Assembly (NCBI RefSeq): GCF_000735585.1
Contig: NZ_JNNO01000001.1
Coordinates: forward strand, 248,001 to 312,000
Direction of reading: 5' to 3'
Length of the DNA stretch: 64,000 nucleotides
From: Devosia sp. LC5
GTDB taxonomy: Bacteria; Pseudomonadota; Alphaproteobacteria; Rhizobiales; Devosiaceae
Under the pieces are notes generated by a model. The model saw nothing but the letters and a program-made list of their open reading frames with translations, made no database searches and was not told the DNA's origin. Position numbers and translations under genes: made by a program. Shown in pieces: positions 33,721 to 44,197 of this stretch (the stretch's first letter is position 1; each line of letters begins with the position of its first letter).

Positions 33721-34701
33721 ATGACTACACGCCCGCGCCGCATCGATCTTTTGGGTATTGCCACGGCCGCGGGTGCCTCGGTGCGCGGGGCGGGCATGGG
33801 GCCAGAGGCTTTGCGGGTCGCCGGGCTGATCGAGGCCCTTGTCGATCTGGGCCATGATGTGGCCGATTTCGGTGATTTGCGCCGTCCACACACCCTGCCC
33901 GGTACCAGCCCCGCAAGTTGGCGCCTGCCCGACGAACGGCGGGCCGATGTACTCGACCTGGCTGCCCGCTCCAGCGACCAGGGACTCGACATTCTCCAGG
34001 CCGGTCACTTTCCGGTGTTCCTGGGCGGCGATCACTCGATTGCCATGGGAACCGTCTCTGCCGTAGCCCGTCATTGCGCCGCATCGGGCAAGCCGGTTTT
34101 CGTCCTCTGGATCGACGCCCACGCCGATTTCAACACGCCCGTTACCTCCCCCAGCGGCAATCTGCACGGCATGCCACTGGCTCTGCTTTGTGGCGAGGAG
34201 GAGTTCGGCGCGGAATATCGCGGCAGCTGGCTCGGCCGCATTGATCCGAAAAACGTTGCCGTGATTGGCGCCCGTTCCATCGATCGCGAGGAACGCCGGC
34301 TGCTGGCCGCGCGCGGTGTAGAGACGATCGACATGCGGCGGATCGACGAAATGGGCGTGGTCGCGCTGATGCGCGGGTTCCTCGACAAGGTGACGGCCGC
34401 TGGCGGGCATCTGCATGTGAGCCTTGATGTCGATGCCATGGACCCCTCCATCGCCCCGGGTGGTGGTACCCTGGTCCCCGGCGGGCTCAGCTATCGCGAG
34501 GCGCACCTGATCATGGAGATGCTGCACGATAGCGGCACTGTGGGTTCGCTGGACGTGGTGGAGCTCAATCCCTTCCTCGACCATGGCGGCAAGAGCGCAA
34601 CCCTGCTGGTGGACCTGGTAGCGAGCCTGTTCGGCCGGCAGATCATGGGCGAGGAGCCGGGCCCGATGGCGTTTGTCACCGAGAGTGAGATTGAGGGGTA
34701 A
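33721..34701 (+). CDS. rocF: Arginase
   Basis: A 326-residue enzyme of the ureohydrolase family. Manganese ligands are in GGDHS, DAHADFN and SLDVDAMDP, in the right order, and NTPVTSPSGNLHGMPLA matches the arginase loop binding the amino-acid end. It hydrolyses arginine to ornithine and urea. AAGGAC lies 8 bases before the ATG; earlier in-frame starts run into REP-like repeats. It is a lone gene between clpX and lon, flanked by two different repeat families, and looks inserted into an older gene order. No ornithine catabolic gene is adjacent. Confidence 0.93.
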   Translation: MTTRPRRIDLLGIATAAGASVRGAGMGPEALRVAGLIEALVDLGHDVADFGDLRRPHTLPGTSPASWRLPDERRADVLDLAARSSDQGLDILQAGHFPVFLGGDHSIAMGTVSAVARHCAASGKPVFVLWIDAHADFNTPVTSPSGNLHGMPLALLCGEEEFGAEYRGSWLGRIDPKNVAVIGARSIDREERRLLAARGVETIDMRRIDEMGVVALMRGFLDKVTAAGGHLHVSLDVDAMDPSIAPGGGTLVPGGLSYREAHLIMEMLHDSGTVGSLDVVELNPFLDHGGKSATLLVDLVASLFGRQIMGEEPGPMAFVTESEIEG

Positions 34702-34721
34702 GCCCCTCCGACAGCGCGCAC

Positions 34722-34811
34722 GACCTCGTGGTTCGACAAGCTCACCATGAGGTCTCTGATGGCGCAGCTTTGTCGATAGACCTCATCCTGAGCCTGTCGA
34801 AGGACGAGGTC
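34722..34811. repeat. Paired 33-bp GACCTC repeat, copy 1
   Basis: Two 33-base units, each bounded by GACCTC and GAGGTC: unit B at 34722-34754 (core CGTGGTTCGACAAGCTCACC) and unit A at 34779-34811 (core ATCCTGAGCCTGTCGAAGGA), 24 bases apart. The same two units recur at 41774-41863 in reverse order and strand, and at 63890-63966. Confidence 0.9.
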
Positions 34812-34823
34812 GTGCCCCAAAAC

Positions 34824-34852
34824 AAAACGCCGGGCTCATCGCCCGGCGTTTT
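34824..34852. terminator. Bidirectional terminator between arginase and clpX
   Basis: A 12-bp perfect stem (34824-34835 with 34841-34852) with a 5-base loop. The minus-strand transcript continues TTTTGTTTT and the plus strand TTTTCAATTT, so it can end both convergent genes. Confidence 0.9.
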
Positions 34853-34871
34853 CAATTTAGACAGGAAAAAC

Positions 34872-36149
<1,278 letters not shown>

Positions 36150-36323
36150 CTAGTTACTCCCGGGGGCGTGAAACCCCCAAAATTCAGCGGTACCGACGAC
36201 GGTAACGCCCGAGGCCTAAAGAAAGTCTAAGCCGAACCGACCTTAAAGGCCGATCCGGCTTGGTGCAATTGCACTCACGTCACAGTCAACGCTCTGTCAC
36301 CAAACGCTGTTAACAGCGGGAAC

Positions 36324-36950
36324 TCAGCTGCCTTCCGGAACGGCGCGCTTTTCAAACACGCTGTCGATGAGCCCGAAGGTCTTGGCTTCTTCGGCAGACA
36401 GGAAGTTGTCGCGCTCGAGAGCCTTCTCGACTTCTTCGTACGTGCGGCCGGTGTGCTTCTCATAAATCTGATTAAGACGACGCTTCAAGCCCTCGACTTC
36501 CTTGGCATGAATCATGATGTCGGTAACCTGACCCTGATAACCGCCGGAAGGCTGGTGGACCATGATGCGCGAATTCGGCAGCGACGTGCGCATGCCTTTC
36601 TCACCGGCCGCGAGCAACAGCGACCCCATGGACGCGGCCTGCCCCATCACCATGGTGGCGACAGCGGGACGGATGAATTGCATCGTGTCGTAGATGGAAA
36701 GGCCAGCCGTCACCACGCCACCAGGCGAGTTGATATACATGGCGATTTCTTTTTTCGGGTTCTCTGATTCGAGGAACAGAAGCTGGGCCACGATCAGGCT
36801 CGCCATGTTGTCCTCGACCACACCGGTCACGAAAATGATGCGCTCGCGCAGGAGGCGCGAATAGATGTCGAAGGCGCGCTCGCCCCGATTGGACTGCTCG
36901 ACCACCATGGGAACGAGCGTATTCATATAAAGATCGTGCGGATCTCGCAT
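36324..36950 (-). CDS. clpP: ATP-dependent Clp protease proteolytic subunit ClpP
   Basis: A 208-residue serine peptidase. The catalytic Ser107 lies in [11 protein letters not shown], His132 in MVHQPSGG, and the Asp about residue 181 in the [10 protein letters not shown] segment. It forms the two-ring chamber that degrades proteins delivered by ClpX. The start at 36950 ([14 protein letters not shown]) has AAGGGG 8 bases upstream; an extension to 37013 lacks support. The gene precedes clpX on the same strand, the usual order. Confidence 0.96.
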   Translation of the reverse strand: MRDPHDLYMNTLVPMVVEQSNRGERAFDIYSRLLRERIIFVTGVVEDNMASLIVAQLLFLESENPKKEIAMYINSPGGVVTAGLSIYDTMQFIRPAVATMVMGQAASMGSLLLAAGEKGMRTSLPNSRIMVHQPSGGYQGQVTDIMIHAKEVEGLKRRLNQIYEKHTGRTYEEVEKALERDNFLSAEEAKTFGLIDSVFEKRAVPEGS

Positions 36951-37192
36951 TTGATGCCCCTTTGCTGCGCCGGGTCGCGTGGATACCGGGCTAGCCATCT
37001 TCGGTTGGAACATTTCCGCCCGACCAGGACATCCAGGGCCCGGCGGAAATGTCGAAATTTCGAATCAGCGCGACTGGCCGATTGCAGACGATGCCGCCTT
37101 AATGTGCGGTAAAGCCAGAGATAGGCGGCAATGGGGCACGCTTCAATAGGGTGTGCCCAGCTTGTGACGGCAAGGTGAATGGCAGACGACCA

Positions 37193-37423
37193 TCAGGCCG
37201 AAAAACTCACCGCCACGCCCTTTTTCTTGAAGTAGGACTGCATGATCTTGCGGCCCTGGCGGTTGGACTGCGCCAGCTTGGCCGGCTCGAACACCGCTTC
37301 CTTGGCGCCTTCGCGGGCCATGGCCGCCTTGAGCGCCGCGATATGGGCATCCAGTTCGTCATTGTTGTTCTTGATCGAGGTATAGATGTTCTCGATGGCT
37401 TGGCTCAGGGTCAGGTCGCTCAC
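37193..37423 (-). CDS. Small uncharacterised protein (76 residues)
   Basis: A GTG at 37423 with AAGGA 8 bases upstream starts a 76-residue protein: MSDLTLSQAIENIYTSIKNN..., ending KKKGVAVSFSA. It looks mostly helical, with an N-terminal amphipathic helix, and a basic C-terminus (NRQGRKIMQSYFKKKG), so it may bind nucleic acid or protein. There are no cysteines or membrane segments. The codon pattern fits a real gene. A TTG start 27 bases upstream would add KATKATKDLA. It is not part of a visible operon; family unknown. Confidence 0.55.
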   Translation of the reverse strand: MSDLTLSQAIENIYTSIKNNNDELDAHIAALKAAMAREGAKEAVFEPAKLAQSNRQGRKIMQSYFKKKGVAVSFSA

Positions 37424-37547
37424 GGCAAGGTCCTTGGTCGCTTTGGTTGCTTTCAAGACATGATTAGCGCCCGCTTGCCAAGCCTTTTCGGTGCATTTTG
37501 CGGAGTGGGCGAGCCAAATGGCCGCCCACTCGCGCACCTATCCGCCT

Positions 37548-37943
37548 CTAGGCCGGGTTGAAATCAGGCCGGGCCTGACCTGTTTGACTGTGACGATGAG
37601 CATCCATCAGCGGCCGGATGACGATCCGGGAATGGGCTGCGATGGGATCGTCATCGAACAGTGCAACTGCCTCAGCCATATCCTTGGCCTCGATCAGCAG
37701 GAAGCCGCCGATGACCTCCTTAGCCTCGGCATAGGGGCCATCCATGACCGACATTTTCATCCGCTGGCGCCGGTCGATGCTGACTTCCCCGGTCTCGGCC
37801 AGTGGCGAGGCGATCAGCAAGTGGCCAGCGTTCCGCAGCTTGTGGTCGTGCTCGATAGTGGCGTCGTCAATGCGCCGCATGTCGTCCGGGCCGAGATCGG
37901 CAAAGGCATCAGGTCCAAAATAGACAAGGCAGAGAAATTTCAT
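37548..37943 (-). CDS. YCII-related domain protein
   Basis: A 131-residue protein with the YCII/DGPF signature: MKFLCLVYFGPDAF at the start and MDGPYAEAKEVIGGFLLIEAKDMAEAVAL in the middle. Many homologues are encoded near extracytoplasmic sigma factors; none is adjacent here. The ferredoxin-like fold may have hydrolase or dehydrochlorinase-like activity, but function is unproven. GGGAG lies 8 bases before the ATG at 37943. It is divergent from a cytochrome P450 gene, with 133 bases between starts, so the two may share control. Confidence 0.85.
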   Translation of the reverse strand: MKFLCLVYFGPDAFADLGPDDMRRIDDATIEHDHKLRNAGHLLIASPLAETGEVSIDRRQRMKMSVMDGPYAEAKEVIGGFLLIEAKDMAEAVALFDDDPIAAHSRIVIRPLMDAHRHSQTGQARPDFNPA

Positions 37944-38076
37944 GATCGGTCTCCCGTGGTTGAACATCACCCCGACGAGCGGCAAATCGTCAACTCGACT
38001 ATTTTTTGCTTGTTACCGCACGATTGTCAGTCCGTTATGTCCGACGTCGATTTCCCCTATCCGGTTACCCGCATTC

Positions 38077-39333
38077 ATGGCCGCCATCGTCCAACTCAAG
38101 CCTGTCGAAAATGTCCCTCAGCATCGCCGGCGCAGCGCCGATCCGCGCGATCCCGTGTTTTACCAAAATCCCTATGCCTTCTACGACCGCCTGCATGCGG
38201 ACGACTCGACTTTCTTCTGGGACGAATATGGCCACTGGTGCTTTGCCGGGTTCAAGCAGGTCAGCGCATTGCTGCGCGACAGGCGCTTCGGTCGCGAAAT
38301 TCTGCACGTTGCGGGCCACGAAGAGCTCGGGATGCCCGATCCCAAGCCGCATACGGCGGCGTTTGATCTCACCGAGAAATACTCGCTGCTGAACCTGGAG
38401 CCCCCCGGCCATACCCGCCTGCGCACGCTGGTCAACCGCGCTTTCGTGTCGCGTCACGTCGAACAGCTGCGGCCACGAATTATCAATCTGGCCAATGAAT
38501 TGATCGACAGTTTTGAAGGCCAGGATGAAGTTGATCTGATCAAGGCATTTGCCGCGCCCATGCCCGCCATCATCATTGCCGAAATGTTGGGGCTCTCTGC
38601 CGAGGCGGCACCGAAACTGCTCAACTGGTCCAATCGCATGGTGGCGATGTACATGTTCGGCGTCAGCCATGACACCGAGCTGGATGCCAATGCTGCGGCG
38701 CAGGACTTCATGGATTACCTGCAATTGGCGATTGCCGAGCGCCGCAAGCAGCCGCGCGAAGACCTGCTGACCCATATGCTGACTGCCGAACAGAATGGCG
38801 AGCGGCTGAGCGACGAAGAGGTGATGTCGACCGCCATTCTCCTGCTCAATGCCGGACATGAAGCCACCGTCCACACCACGGGAAACGGCGTCAAATCCAT
38901 CCTCGAAAGCGACATCGATCCGGCCACGTTGTTCACCAGCGACGAGCAATCCGCCGCCACCGCCGAGGAATGCCTGCGCTTCGACGCGCCGCTGCACATG
39001 TTCACACGCTATGCGCTGAGCGATCTCGAATATGAAGGCATCCAATTGCGCAAGGGCGACGTGATCGGCCTGCTGCTCGGCGCAGCCAACCGGGACCCCG
39101 CCCGCTTCGCCAATGCCAACAGCTTCGATCCATTCCGCAGTGATGGCGCCAATGTCAGCTTCGGAGCTGGCATCCACTTCTGCATCGGCGCACCACTGGC
39201 CCGCATCGAGCTGCAAGTCGCGTTTAGCGAATTGTTCCGGCGGCTGCCGAAACTAAGGATCGCGCAGCAGCCGCAATACAACAATGTGTACCACTTCCAC
39301 GGCCTGGAAAAGCTGATGGTGCGCTGGCGATAA
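38077..39333 (+). CDS. Cytochrome P450
   Basis: A 418-residue soluble P450. The heme-binding loop FGAGIHFCIGAPLAR has the axial Cys369. The ExxR motif is in EECLRFDAPL. The I-helix reads LLLNAGHEATVHTTGNG, so the acid-threonine pair normally written (D/E)T is Glu-Ala here. This may alter oxygen activation. The ATG at 38077 is preferred because it precedes the conserved N-terminus, although the ribosome site is weak. No ferredoxin or reductase gene is adjacent; redox partners must be supplied from elsewhere. The substrate is unknown. Confidence 0.9.
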   Translation: MAAIVQLKPVENVPQHRRRSADPRDPVFYQNPYAFYDRLHADDSTFFWDEYGHWCFAGFKQVSALLRDRRFGREILHVAGHEELGMPDPKPHTAAFDLTEKYSLLNLEPPGHTRLRTLVNRAFVSRHVEQLRPRIINLANELIDSFEGQDEVDLIKAFAAPMPAIIIAEMLGLSAEAAPKLLNWSNRMVAMYMFGVSHDTELDANAAAQDFMDYLQLAIAERRKQPREDLLTHMLTAEQNGERLSDEEVMSTAILLLNAGHEATVHTTGNGVKSILESDIDPATLFTSDEQSAATAEECLRFDAPLHMFTRYALSDLEYEGIQLRKGDVIGLLLGAANRDPARFANANSFDPFRSDGANVSFGAGIHFCIGAPLARIELQVAFSELFRRLPKLRIAQQPQYNNVYHFHGLEKLMVRWR

Positions 39334-39353
39334 GCCAACGCACCACTTGCACC

Positions 39354-40520
39354 CTAGTCCGCCGCCTCAGCCAATTGCTCGAGCACGGCATGGGTCGCGG
39401 TAATCCGCGCAGGAATGGGGAAGTTCTTGTTGGCAAGCATGACCACACCGATCTTCTTGTCGGGCACGAAGGCCACATAGGCGCCGAAGCCGTTGGTGGA
39501 GCCGGTCTTGTTGAACAGCGCCGGCCCCTCGGGAGCGGCCGGCGGAGCAAGCGCCTCGGCCGGGTTAGGCTCCATCGCCATGGTCTGCGAGTTTCCGGCC
39601 AACAGGCGCTCGAGCGATACGGGGAATGGATACTGCTCCCAGCCCAGCCCCTGCACCATCTCCCCGACCCGGAAATAGCCGATATGCGTACCTTCGACGG
39701 CGCGCTGCACCAACGGCACCAGGCTATCGGGCGCGATATTGGCCTCGACGAAGCGCAGCATATCGGCCGTAGAAGATTTCACCCCATAAGCCTCCGCCGC
39801 CAGCCAGCCCGGATTGACGCGCGTCGGCTTGCCGTCCTTGTTATAGCCCCAGGCGTAGCGTGCCATCGCTGCCTCGGGCACCGTGATGTGGCTATCCTCC
39901 AGGCCCAGTCGCGGGAACATCTCGGTTTCCATCAGATGGCCAAAGTCGTCGTTCAGCGCCAGCGCGGTGAGATGGCCAAATAGCCCGATACTGGGATTGG
40001 AATATCGGCGCTGCTCGCCCGGCGCAGCGTCGGCTCTCCACTGCTGAAAATAGCTTTCCATCCCGCCGGCCCCATTGGGAAACTGCAATGGCAATCCGCC
40101 GGCGGTATAGGTTGCCAGGTGCAATAGGCTCGCCTCGTCGACCGCCGCCCCCTCCAGCGCAGGCAGGTATTTGGATGGATGATCGTCAAGCTCCAGCCGG
40201 TCAAGAGCCTCGGCATAAGCGCCCAGCGTGGCCGTAAAGGTCTTGCTGACCGAGCCAAGCTCGAACAGCGTGTTCTCCGTCACCAGCGCCCCGGTATCCT
40301 TGGCCGCCACGCCGTAATTGAAGAAATATTGCTGGCCATCCATGGTCACGCCAACGGCGATGCCGGGAACGCCATGCTGCTCAAGCAGCGGCCGAAACGC
40401 CGCATCCACCGCAGCCGCAATGGCCGCTGGCGGTTCCGCTGCGAACGCGACGATGGACGAGAAGCAGGTTGTGACGGCAGCCAGCGCGAAAGGCGCAGCT
40501 ATCCTATTGGTAATAAACAA
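39354..40520 (-). CDS. Class C (AmpC-type) beta-lactamase
   Basis: A 388-residue exported serine hydrolase. The signal peptide ends near AFA (about residue 27). The three catalytic motifs of class C are complete: S90-V-S-K93, Y173-S-N175 and K338-T-G340, in FELGSVSKTF, RRYSNPSIGLF and NKTGSTNGFG. The start TTG at 40520 has GGGAG 8 bases upstream and gives a normal signal peptide; an upstream extension to 40562 would not. Class C enzymes hydrolyse penicillins and cephalosporins in the periplasm. There is no adjacent ampR, so expression is probably not inducible in the classical way. Some relatives act on other esters or peptides. Confidence 0.88.
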   Translation of the reverse strand: MFITNRIAAPFALAAVTTCFSSIVAFAAEPPAAIAAAVDAAFRPLLEQHGVPGIAVGVTMDGQQYFFNYGVAAKDTGALVTENTLFELGSVSKTFTATLGAYAEALDRLELDDHPSKYLPALEGAAVDEASLLHLATYTAGGLPLQFPNGAGGMESYFQQWRADAAPGEQRRYSNPSIGLFGHLTALALNDDFGHLMETEMFPRLGLEDSHITVPEAAMARYAWGYNKDGKPTRVNPGWLAAEAYGVKSSTADMLRFVEANIAPDSLVPLVQRAVEGTHIGYFRVGEMVQGLGWEQYPFPVSLERLLAGNSQTMAMEPNPAEALAPPAAPEGPALFNKTGSTNGFGAYVAFVPDKKIGVVMLANKNFPIPARITATHAVLEQLAEAAD

Positions 40521-40673
40521 TTTACTTTCTCCCGGGAACGCAAAACTGGGTTCCGGGAGCAAGCCCGGCCAATGTGGCGGCAGTGGGACTTAGCGAACTC
40601 TGATGAACGCCAATGCCGCCAAATCCTCAGAGCGGCGCCGCCCCTTGCCAGGGAGTATGATGCCCGGACACAT

Positions 40674-41735
40674 TCACTCCGCCCGGATCAGCAGTGACGA
40701 ATCCCCATACGAATAAAACCGATACCCATCCGCGATGGCATGGTCATAGGCGCGGCGCATGGTGTCCATACCGGCAAAGGCGCTGACCAGCATGAAGAGC
40801 GTGGATTTGGGCAGGTGGAAATTGGTCATCAGCACATCCACGGCGGCGAAGCGGAAGCCGGGGGTGATGAAGATGTCGGTGTCACCACTGAAGGGGCGTA
40901 GCGTGCCGGTGGCGCGGGCGGCGGTCTCGAGCAGGCGCAGGCTCGTAGTGCCGACGGCGACGACGCGGCCGCCAAGGGCCTTTTTGGCCAGGATGCGCTC
41001 CACCGTCGCCTGATCGATCTCGCCCCATTCGGCGTGCATGACATGGTCTTGGGTATCATCAACCTTCATGGGCAGGAAGGTCCCTGCCCCCACATGCAGC
41101 GTGACCCGCTCGATGGTGACGCCTTTGTCGGCCAGCTGCTGGAGCAGGCTTTCAGTGAAGTGCAGGCCCGCCGTAGGGGCGGCGACGGCGCCGTCTTCGG
41201 CGGCATAGACGGTCTGGTAATCGACCTTGTCGCGTTCTTCGATGCCGCGCTTGGCGCCGATATAGGGCGGCAGCGGCATGGCGCCGTGGGCCTTGATGGC
41301 TTCGTCCAGCTGGGCGCCGCCGAGATCGAATTCCAGCGTCACCTCGCCGGTATCGCCCTTGCCGGCAACGCGGGCGGTCAGAGCGTCGGCCTGGCCATTG
41401 CCCAATTCGAGCTGGTCGAGTACGGCGAGGCGCTTGGCCGGGCGGGCGAAGGCGCGCCAGGTGTGGGCGTCGACGCGCTTATGCAGGTTGAAGGACACCG
41501 AGGCGCGGTTTTCGCCGCGAATGCGGCTGCCGCGCAGCTCGGCGGGCAGCACGCGGGTGTCGTTGACGACCAGCACATCGCCGGGATGCAACAGCGTCAG
41601 CAGATCGGGAATATGGCGGTCGCTGAGGCCGTGGACCGGATCGACTACCAGCAGGCGCGCGCTATCGCGCGGCTCGGCGGGGTGCAGGGCAATCAGCTGC
41701 TCGGGCAGCTCGAAGTCAAAATCGGAAACACGCAT
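40674..41735 (-). CDS. queA: S-adenosylmethionine:tRNA ribosyltransferase-isomerase
   Basis: A 353-residue enzyme beginning [47 protein letters not shown] and [18 protein letters not shown] are QueA signatures. It transfers ribose from S-adenosylmethionine to preQ1 in the wobble position of tRNA, making epoxyqueuosine. In many genomes tgt follows; here the next gene on the strand is a class C beta-lactamase, and no tgt is in the window. Upstream, a repeat pair and a YdcZ transporter separate it from the cyclophilin genes. Confidence 0.95.
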   Translation of the reverse strand: MRVSDFDFELPEQLIALHPAEPRDSARLLVVDPVHGLSDRHIPDLLTLLHPGDVLVVNDTRVLPAELRGSRIRGENRASVSFNLHKRVDAHTWRAFARPAKRLAVLDQLELGNGQADALTARVAGKGDTGEVTLEFDLGGAQLDEAIKAHGAMPLPPYIGAKRGIEERDKVDYQTVYAAEDGAVAAPTAGLHFTESLLQQLADKGVTIERVTLHVGAGTFLPMKVDDTQDHVMHAEWGEIDQATVERILAKKALGGRVVAVGTTSLRLLETAARATGTLRPFSGDTDIFITPGFRFAAVDVLMTNFHLPKSTLFMLVSAFAGMDTMRRAYDHAIADGYRFYSYGDSSLLIRAE

Positions 41736-41773
41736 GGCCGCTCCCTAGCATGAGTTTGTGCGTTTGCTGAAGA

Positions 41774-41863
41774 GACCTCATGGTGAGCTTGCCGAACCAC
41801 GAGGTCGCGCGGGTGGAGGCATTGTGCCGCGACCTCGTCCTTCGACAGGCTCAGGATGAGGTC
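41774..41863. repeat. Paired 33-bp GACCTC repeat, copy 2
   Basis: Unit B in reverse orientation (41774-41806) and unit A in reverse orientation (41831-41863), separated by 24 bases as in copy 1. Three substitutions in B are visible compared with 34722-34754. The pair lies between queA and the YdcZ-family gene. Confidence 0.9.
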
Positions 41864-41878
41864 TGCTGGGGCGTGGCG

Positions 41879-42334
41879 TCAGAACGCCCTGATCATCACC
41901 GCGCCGGCAACCAGCATCAGCGCCCCAACCACACGGCCCAGCGAAATTTCACGGACGGCCATGCCCAAGAAGCCGACCTTGTCGAGGGCGAGCCCAGCGA
42001 GCAGCTGGCCGGTGACAGAGAGGGCCATGACGGCTGCGGCGCCGATCATTGGCGTCAGCATAATATTGGAAAAGACGTAGAAAGCGCCGAGCACGCCGCC
42101 GGCAACGAAGGTCCAGGGGGCCGGTGCGCCAAAATTGATGGTGATGCCCTTGGTCTGGGCGAAAATCAGCGCGATGGCCCAGAGGACGATGGCGCCGGCA
42201 ACGAAGGACACGCCCGCGGCAGCAATCGGCAGGCCAAGATTTTTACCGAGCTGGGCATTGATCGGCGCCTGCGTGGCGATGCAGGCCCCGGCGATGACGC
42301 CCATCAGCGCCCAGAGGAGAGTGTCCATTTTCAT
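41879..42334 (-). CDS. DMT-family transporter, YdcZ type
   Basis: A 151-residue membrane protein with five hydrophobic segments. MDTLLWALMGVIAGACIATQAPINAQLG and the second half (SVTGQLLAGLALDKVGFLG) match the DMT_YdcZ family, short relatives of EamA transporters that probably work as dimers. The transported compound is unknown. The gene lies between queA and the cyclophilin genes, with a different repeat on either side (41774-41863 and 42386-42440), and could be a later insertion. Confidence 0.85.
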   Translation of the reverse strand: MKMDTLLWALMGVIAGACIATQAPINAQLGKNLGLPIAAAGVSFVAGAIVLWAIALIFAQTKGITINFGAPAPWTFVAGGVLGAFYVFSNIMLTPMIGAAAVMALSVTGQLLAGLALDKVGFLGMAVREISLGRVVGALMLVAGAVMIRAF

Positions 42335-42385
42335 CTATCGGATCTTGGTTTGTGTGAGCGATGCTCGGTCTGGCGCAGCGCCTAT

Positions 42386-42440
42386 CCTTCTCCCCTTGAG
42401 GGAGAAGGTGCCCCCGAAGGGGCGGATGAGGGGCCCTGCG
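42386..42440. repeat. Rhizobial-type intergenic palindrome
   Basis: CCTTCTCCC (42386-42394) pairs with GGGAGAAGG (42400-42408), followed by a GCCCCCGAAGGGGC-type hairpin and GGATGAGGGG. This is the familiar alphaproteobacterial intergenic repeat. A partial second copy, CCCTCTCCCTCAGAGGGAG, lies at 42503-42521. No gene was seen in the rest of the 208-base gap. Confidence 0.85.
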
Positions 42441-42542
42441 CCGCAGACATTGAAGCACGGGCGAGCGCAGAACCCCGCACCCTGATTTTCTGCTGGACGC
42501 GTCCCTCTCCCTCAGAGGGAGCGGGGGAAGCCAGGGGTCTGC

Positions 42543-43022
42543 TTAAGCGGCGATGTCGGCGGCGACTTTGACGGAGATCATCTTGTCGGGGTTGATCACG
42601 GGCTCGCCGCGCTTGATCTGGTCGACGAATTCCATGCCTTCGATGACCTTGCCCCAAACGGTGTACTGCTTGTTCAGGAACGGGGTGTCGCCGAAGCAGA
42701 TGAAGAACTGCGAATTGGCGCTATCGGGGCTCTGGGCGCGGGCCATCGAGGCAGTGCCGCGCACGTGAGGCTCGGCATTGAATTCCTGCTTGAGATCGGG
42801 ATACTTCGAACCGCCAGTGCCGCGACCCTGCGGGCAGCCGGTCTGGGCCATGAAGCCATCGATCACGCGGTGGAACACGATGCCATCGTAAAAGCCTTCG
42901 CGCGCCAGCTTCTTGATGTGGGCGACGTGATTGGGCGCCAGGTCGGGGCGCATGGCGATGACCACCTTGCCCTTGGTGGTTTCGATGACGAGGGTGTTTT
43001 CGGGATCGGTGATCTCGGCCAT
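42543..43022 (-). CDS. ppiB: Peptidyl-prolyl cis-trans isomerase (cyclophilin), cytosolic
   Basis: A 159-residue cyclophilin. FYDGIVFHRVIDGFMAQTGCPQGRGTGG holds the catalytic Arg and the Phe/Met/Gln pocket, and SQFFICFGDTPFLNKQYTVWGKV is the second half of the active site. It has no signal peptide, so it is cytosolic. It catalyses proline isomerisation. The start at 43022 is chosen because AEITDPENTLVIETTKGKVV matches family N-termini. It follows another cyclophilin gene that encodes an exported protein and is likely co-transcribed with it and coaD. Confidence 0.93.
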   Translation of the reverse strand: MAEITDPENTLVIETTKGKVVIAMRPDLAPNHVAHIKKLAREGFYDGIVFHRVIDGFMAQTGCPQGRGTGGSKYPDLKQEFNAEPHVRGTASMARAQSPDSANSQFFICFGDTPFLNKQYTVWGKVIEGMEFVDQIKRGEPVINPDKMISVKVAADIAA

Positions 43023-43123
43023 TTTCTGCAACTTTCGTGTTGGGGGAGGCTTGTCGGAAGCCTTGGCCCCGCATGTAAGGAATGTTGGCGTTTGACGCAA
43101 CCCGAGCGGGTCGCGGCACTGTC

Positions 43124-43675
43124 CTACTTATATTCGATCTTGGCGGAGACGATCTTGCCGGGGTTCTGGACCATGCCGGACTGATCGGTACCCTTGGGCA
43201 GCGCATCGACATATTCCATGCCCGAAACGACCTTGCCGAAGATGGTATATTGGCCATCCAGGAAGCTGGCATCGGCATAGGTGATGAAGAATTGCGAATT
43301 GGCCGAGTTCGGGTCCTGCGCACGGGCCATGCCGAGCACACCGCGCTGGAAGCTCTCCGTGTCGGTGAATTCAGCGGCCAGATCGGGGAGTTCCGACCCG
43401 CCCATGCCGGTGCCGGTCGGGTCGCCCGTCTGGGCCATGAAACCATCGATCACGCGATGGAAGACCACGCCATTATAGAAGCCCTCATTGGTGAGGGTCA
43501 CGATGCGCTCGACATGCTTGGGGGCCAGCGCGGGCAGTAGCTCGATATCGACGTCGCCACCTTCAAGCGTGAGGATCAGATGGGGCGTACCGGTCTGGGC
43601 GAAGGCGGGAGCGGCGAAGGTGGCGGCCAGCACGGCGGCGGCTACCAGGGCAAAGCGGCGGGTAAAGGCGATCAT
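43124..43675 (-). CDS. ppiA: Peptidyl-prolyl cis-trans isomerase (cyclophilin), exported
   Basis: A 183-residue cyclophilin with a signal peptide (ALVAAAVLAATFAAPAFA, cut about residue 26), so it acts on proline bonds in the periplasm. FYNGVVFHRVIDGFMAQTGDP and SQFFITYADASFLDGQYTIFGKVV carry the catalytic pocket. The start overlaps the coaD stop by 4 bases. It is the exported counterpart of the cytosolic cyclophilin downstream; the pair is a common alphaproteobacterial arrangement. Confidence 0.93.
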   Translation of the reverse strand: MIAFTRRFALVAAAVLAATFAAPAFAQTGTPHLILTLEGGDVDIELLPALAPKHVERIVTLTNEGFYNGVVFHRVIDGFMAQTGDPTGTGMGGSELPDLAAEFTDTESFQRGVLGMARAQDPNSANSQFFITYADASFLDGQYTIFGKVVSGMEYVDALPKGTDQSGMVQNPGKIVSAKIEYK

Positions 43676-44166
43676 TTGGATTTCAGGGCCTTGAGTACGA
43701 TTTGCGGGACAAAGGCGGAGATGTCGCCGCCCATTTCGGCGATCTGGCGTACCAATGTGGCCGAGATATGCCGCACTGGCGGGCTGGATGGCAGAAACAC
43801 GGTCTGCAGGTCGGGCGCCATCTGGGCGTTCATGCCCACCATCTGCATTTCATAATTATAGTCTGTGGTGTCGCGCAGGCCCCGAATGATCAGCTTGGCG
43901 CCATGTTCGCGCGCCGCATTGACCATCAGGCCAGAGAAATCGACGATTTTGAATTCGGTATCGGTGCGCTTGCCGACCGGGCCGAGCACTTGCTCGAGAA
44001 TTTCGAGCCGGTCGGAATGGGCAAAGAGCGGCGTCTTCTTGCCCGCATTGATGCCGACGGCCACGACGAGCGTATCGACCAGTTTGCAGGCGCGCTCGAT
44101 GACATCGAGATGCCCATTGGTCAAAGGATCGAACGAGCCGGGATAAAATCCGACGAGCTTGGTCAT
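43672..44166 (-). CDS. coaD: Phosphopantetheine adenylyltransferase
   Basis: A 164-residue nucleotidyltransferase. GFYPGSFDPLTNGHLDVIERA carries the TxGH-type motif that binds ATP; RGLRDTTDYNYEMQMVGMN contacts the pantetheine. It makes dephospho-CoA in coenzyme A synthesis. It overlaps the exported cyclophilin gene by 4 bases and lies 31 bases after the GNAT gene. It is of usual family size. Confidence 0.96.
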   Translation of the reverse strand: MTKLVGFYPGSFDPLTNGHLDVIERACKLVDTLVVAVGINAGKKTPLFAHSDRLEILEQVLGPVGKRTDTEFKIVDFSGLMVNAAREHGAKLIIRGLRDTTDYNYEMQMVGMNAQMAPDLQTVFLPSSPPVRHISATLVRQIAEMGGDISAFVPQIVLKALKSK

Positions 44167-44197
44167 TGGGCCCTCCCCCTGTTTGGCGCGGTTTGTG

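Noticed and set aside
34722-34811. GACCTC repeats as a CRISPR array
   Set aside because: Only two non-identical units per locus, no regular spacers and no cas genes nearby.
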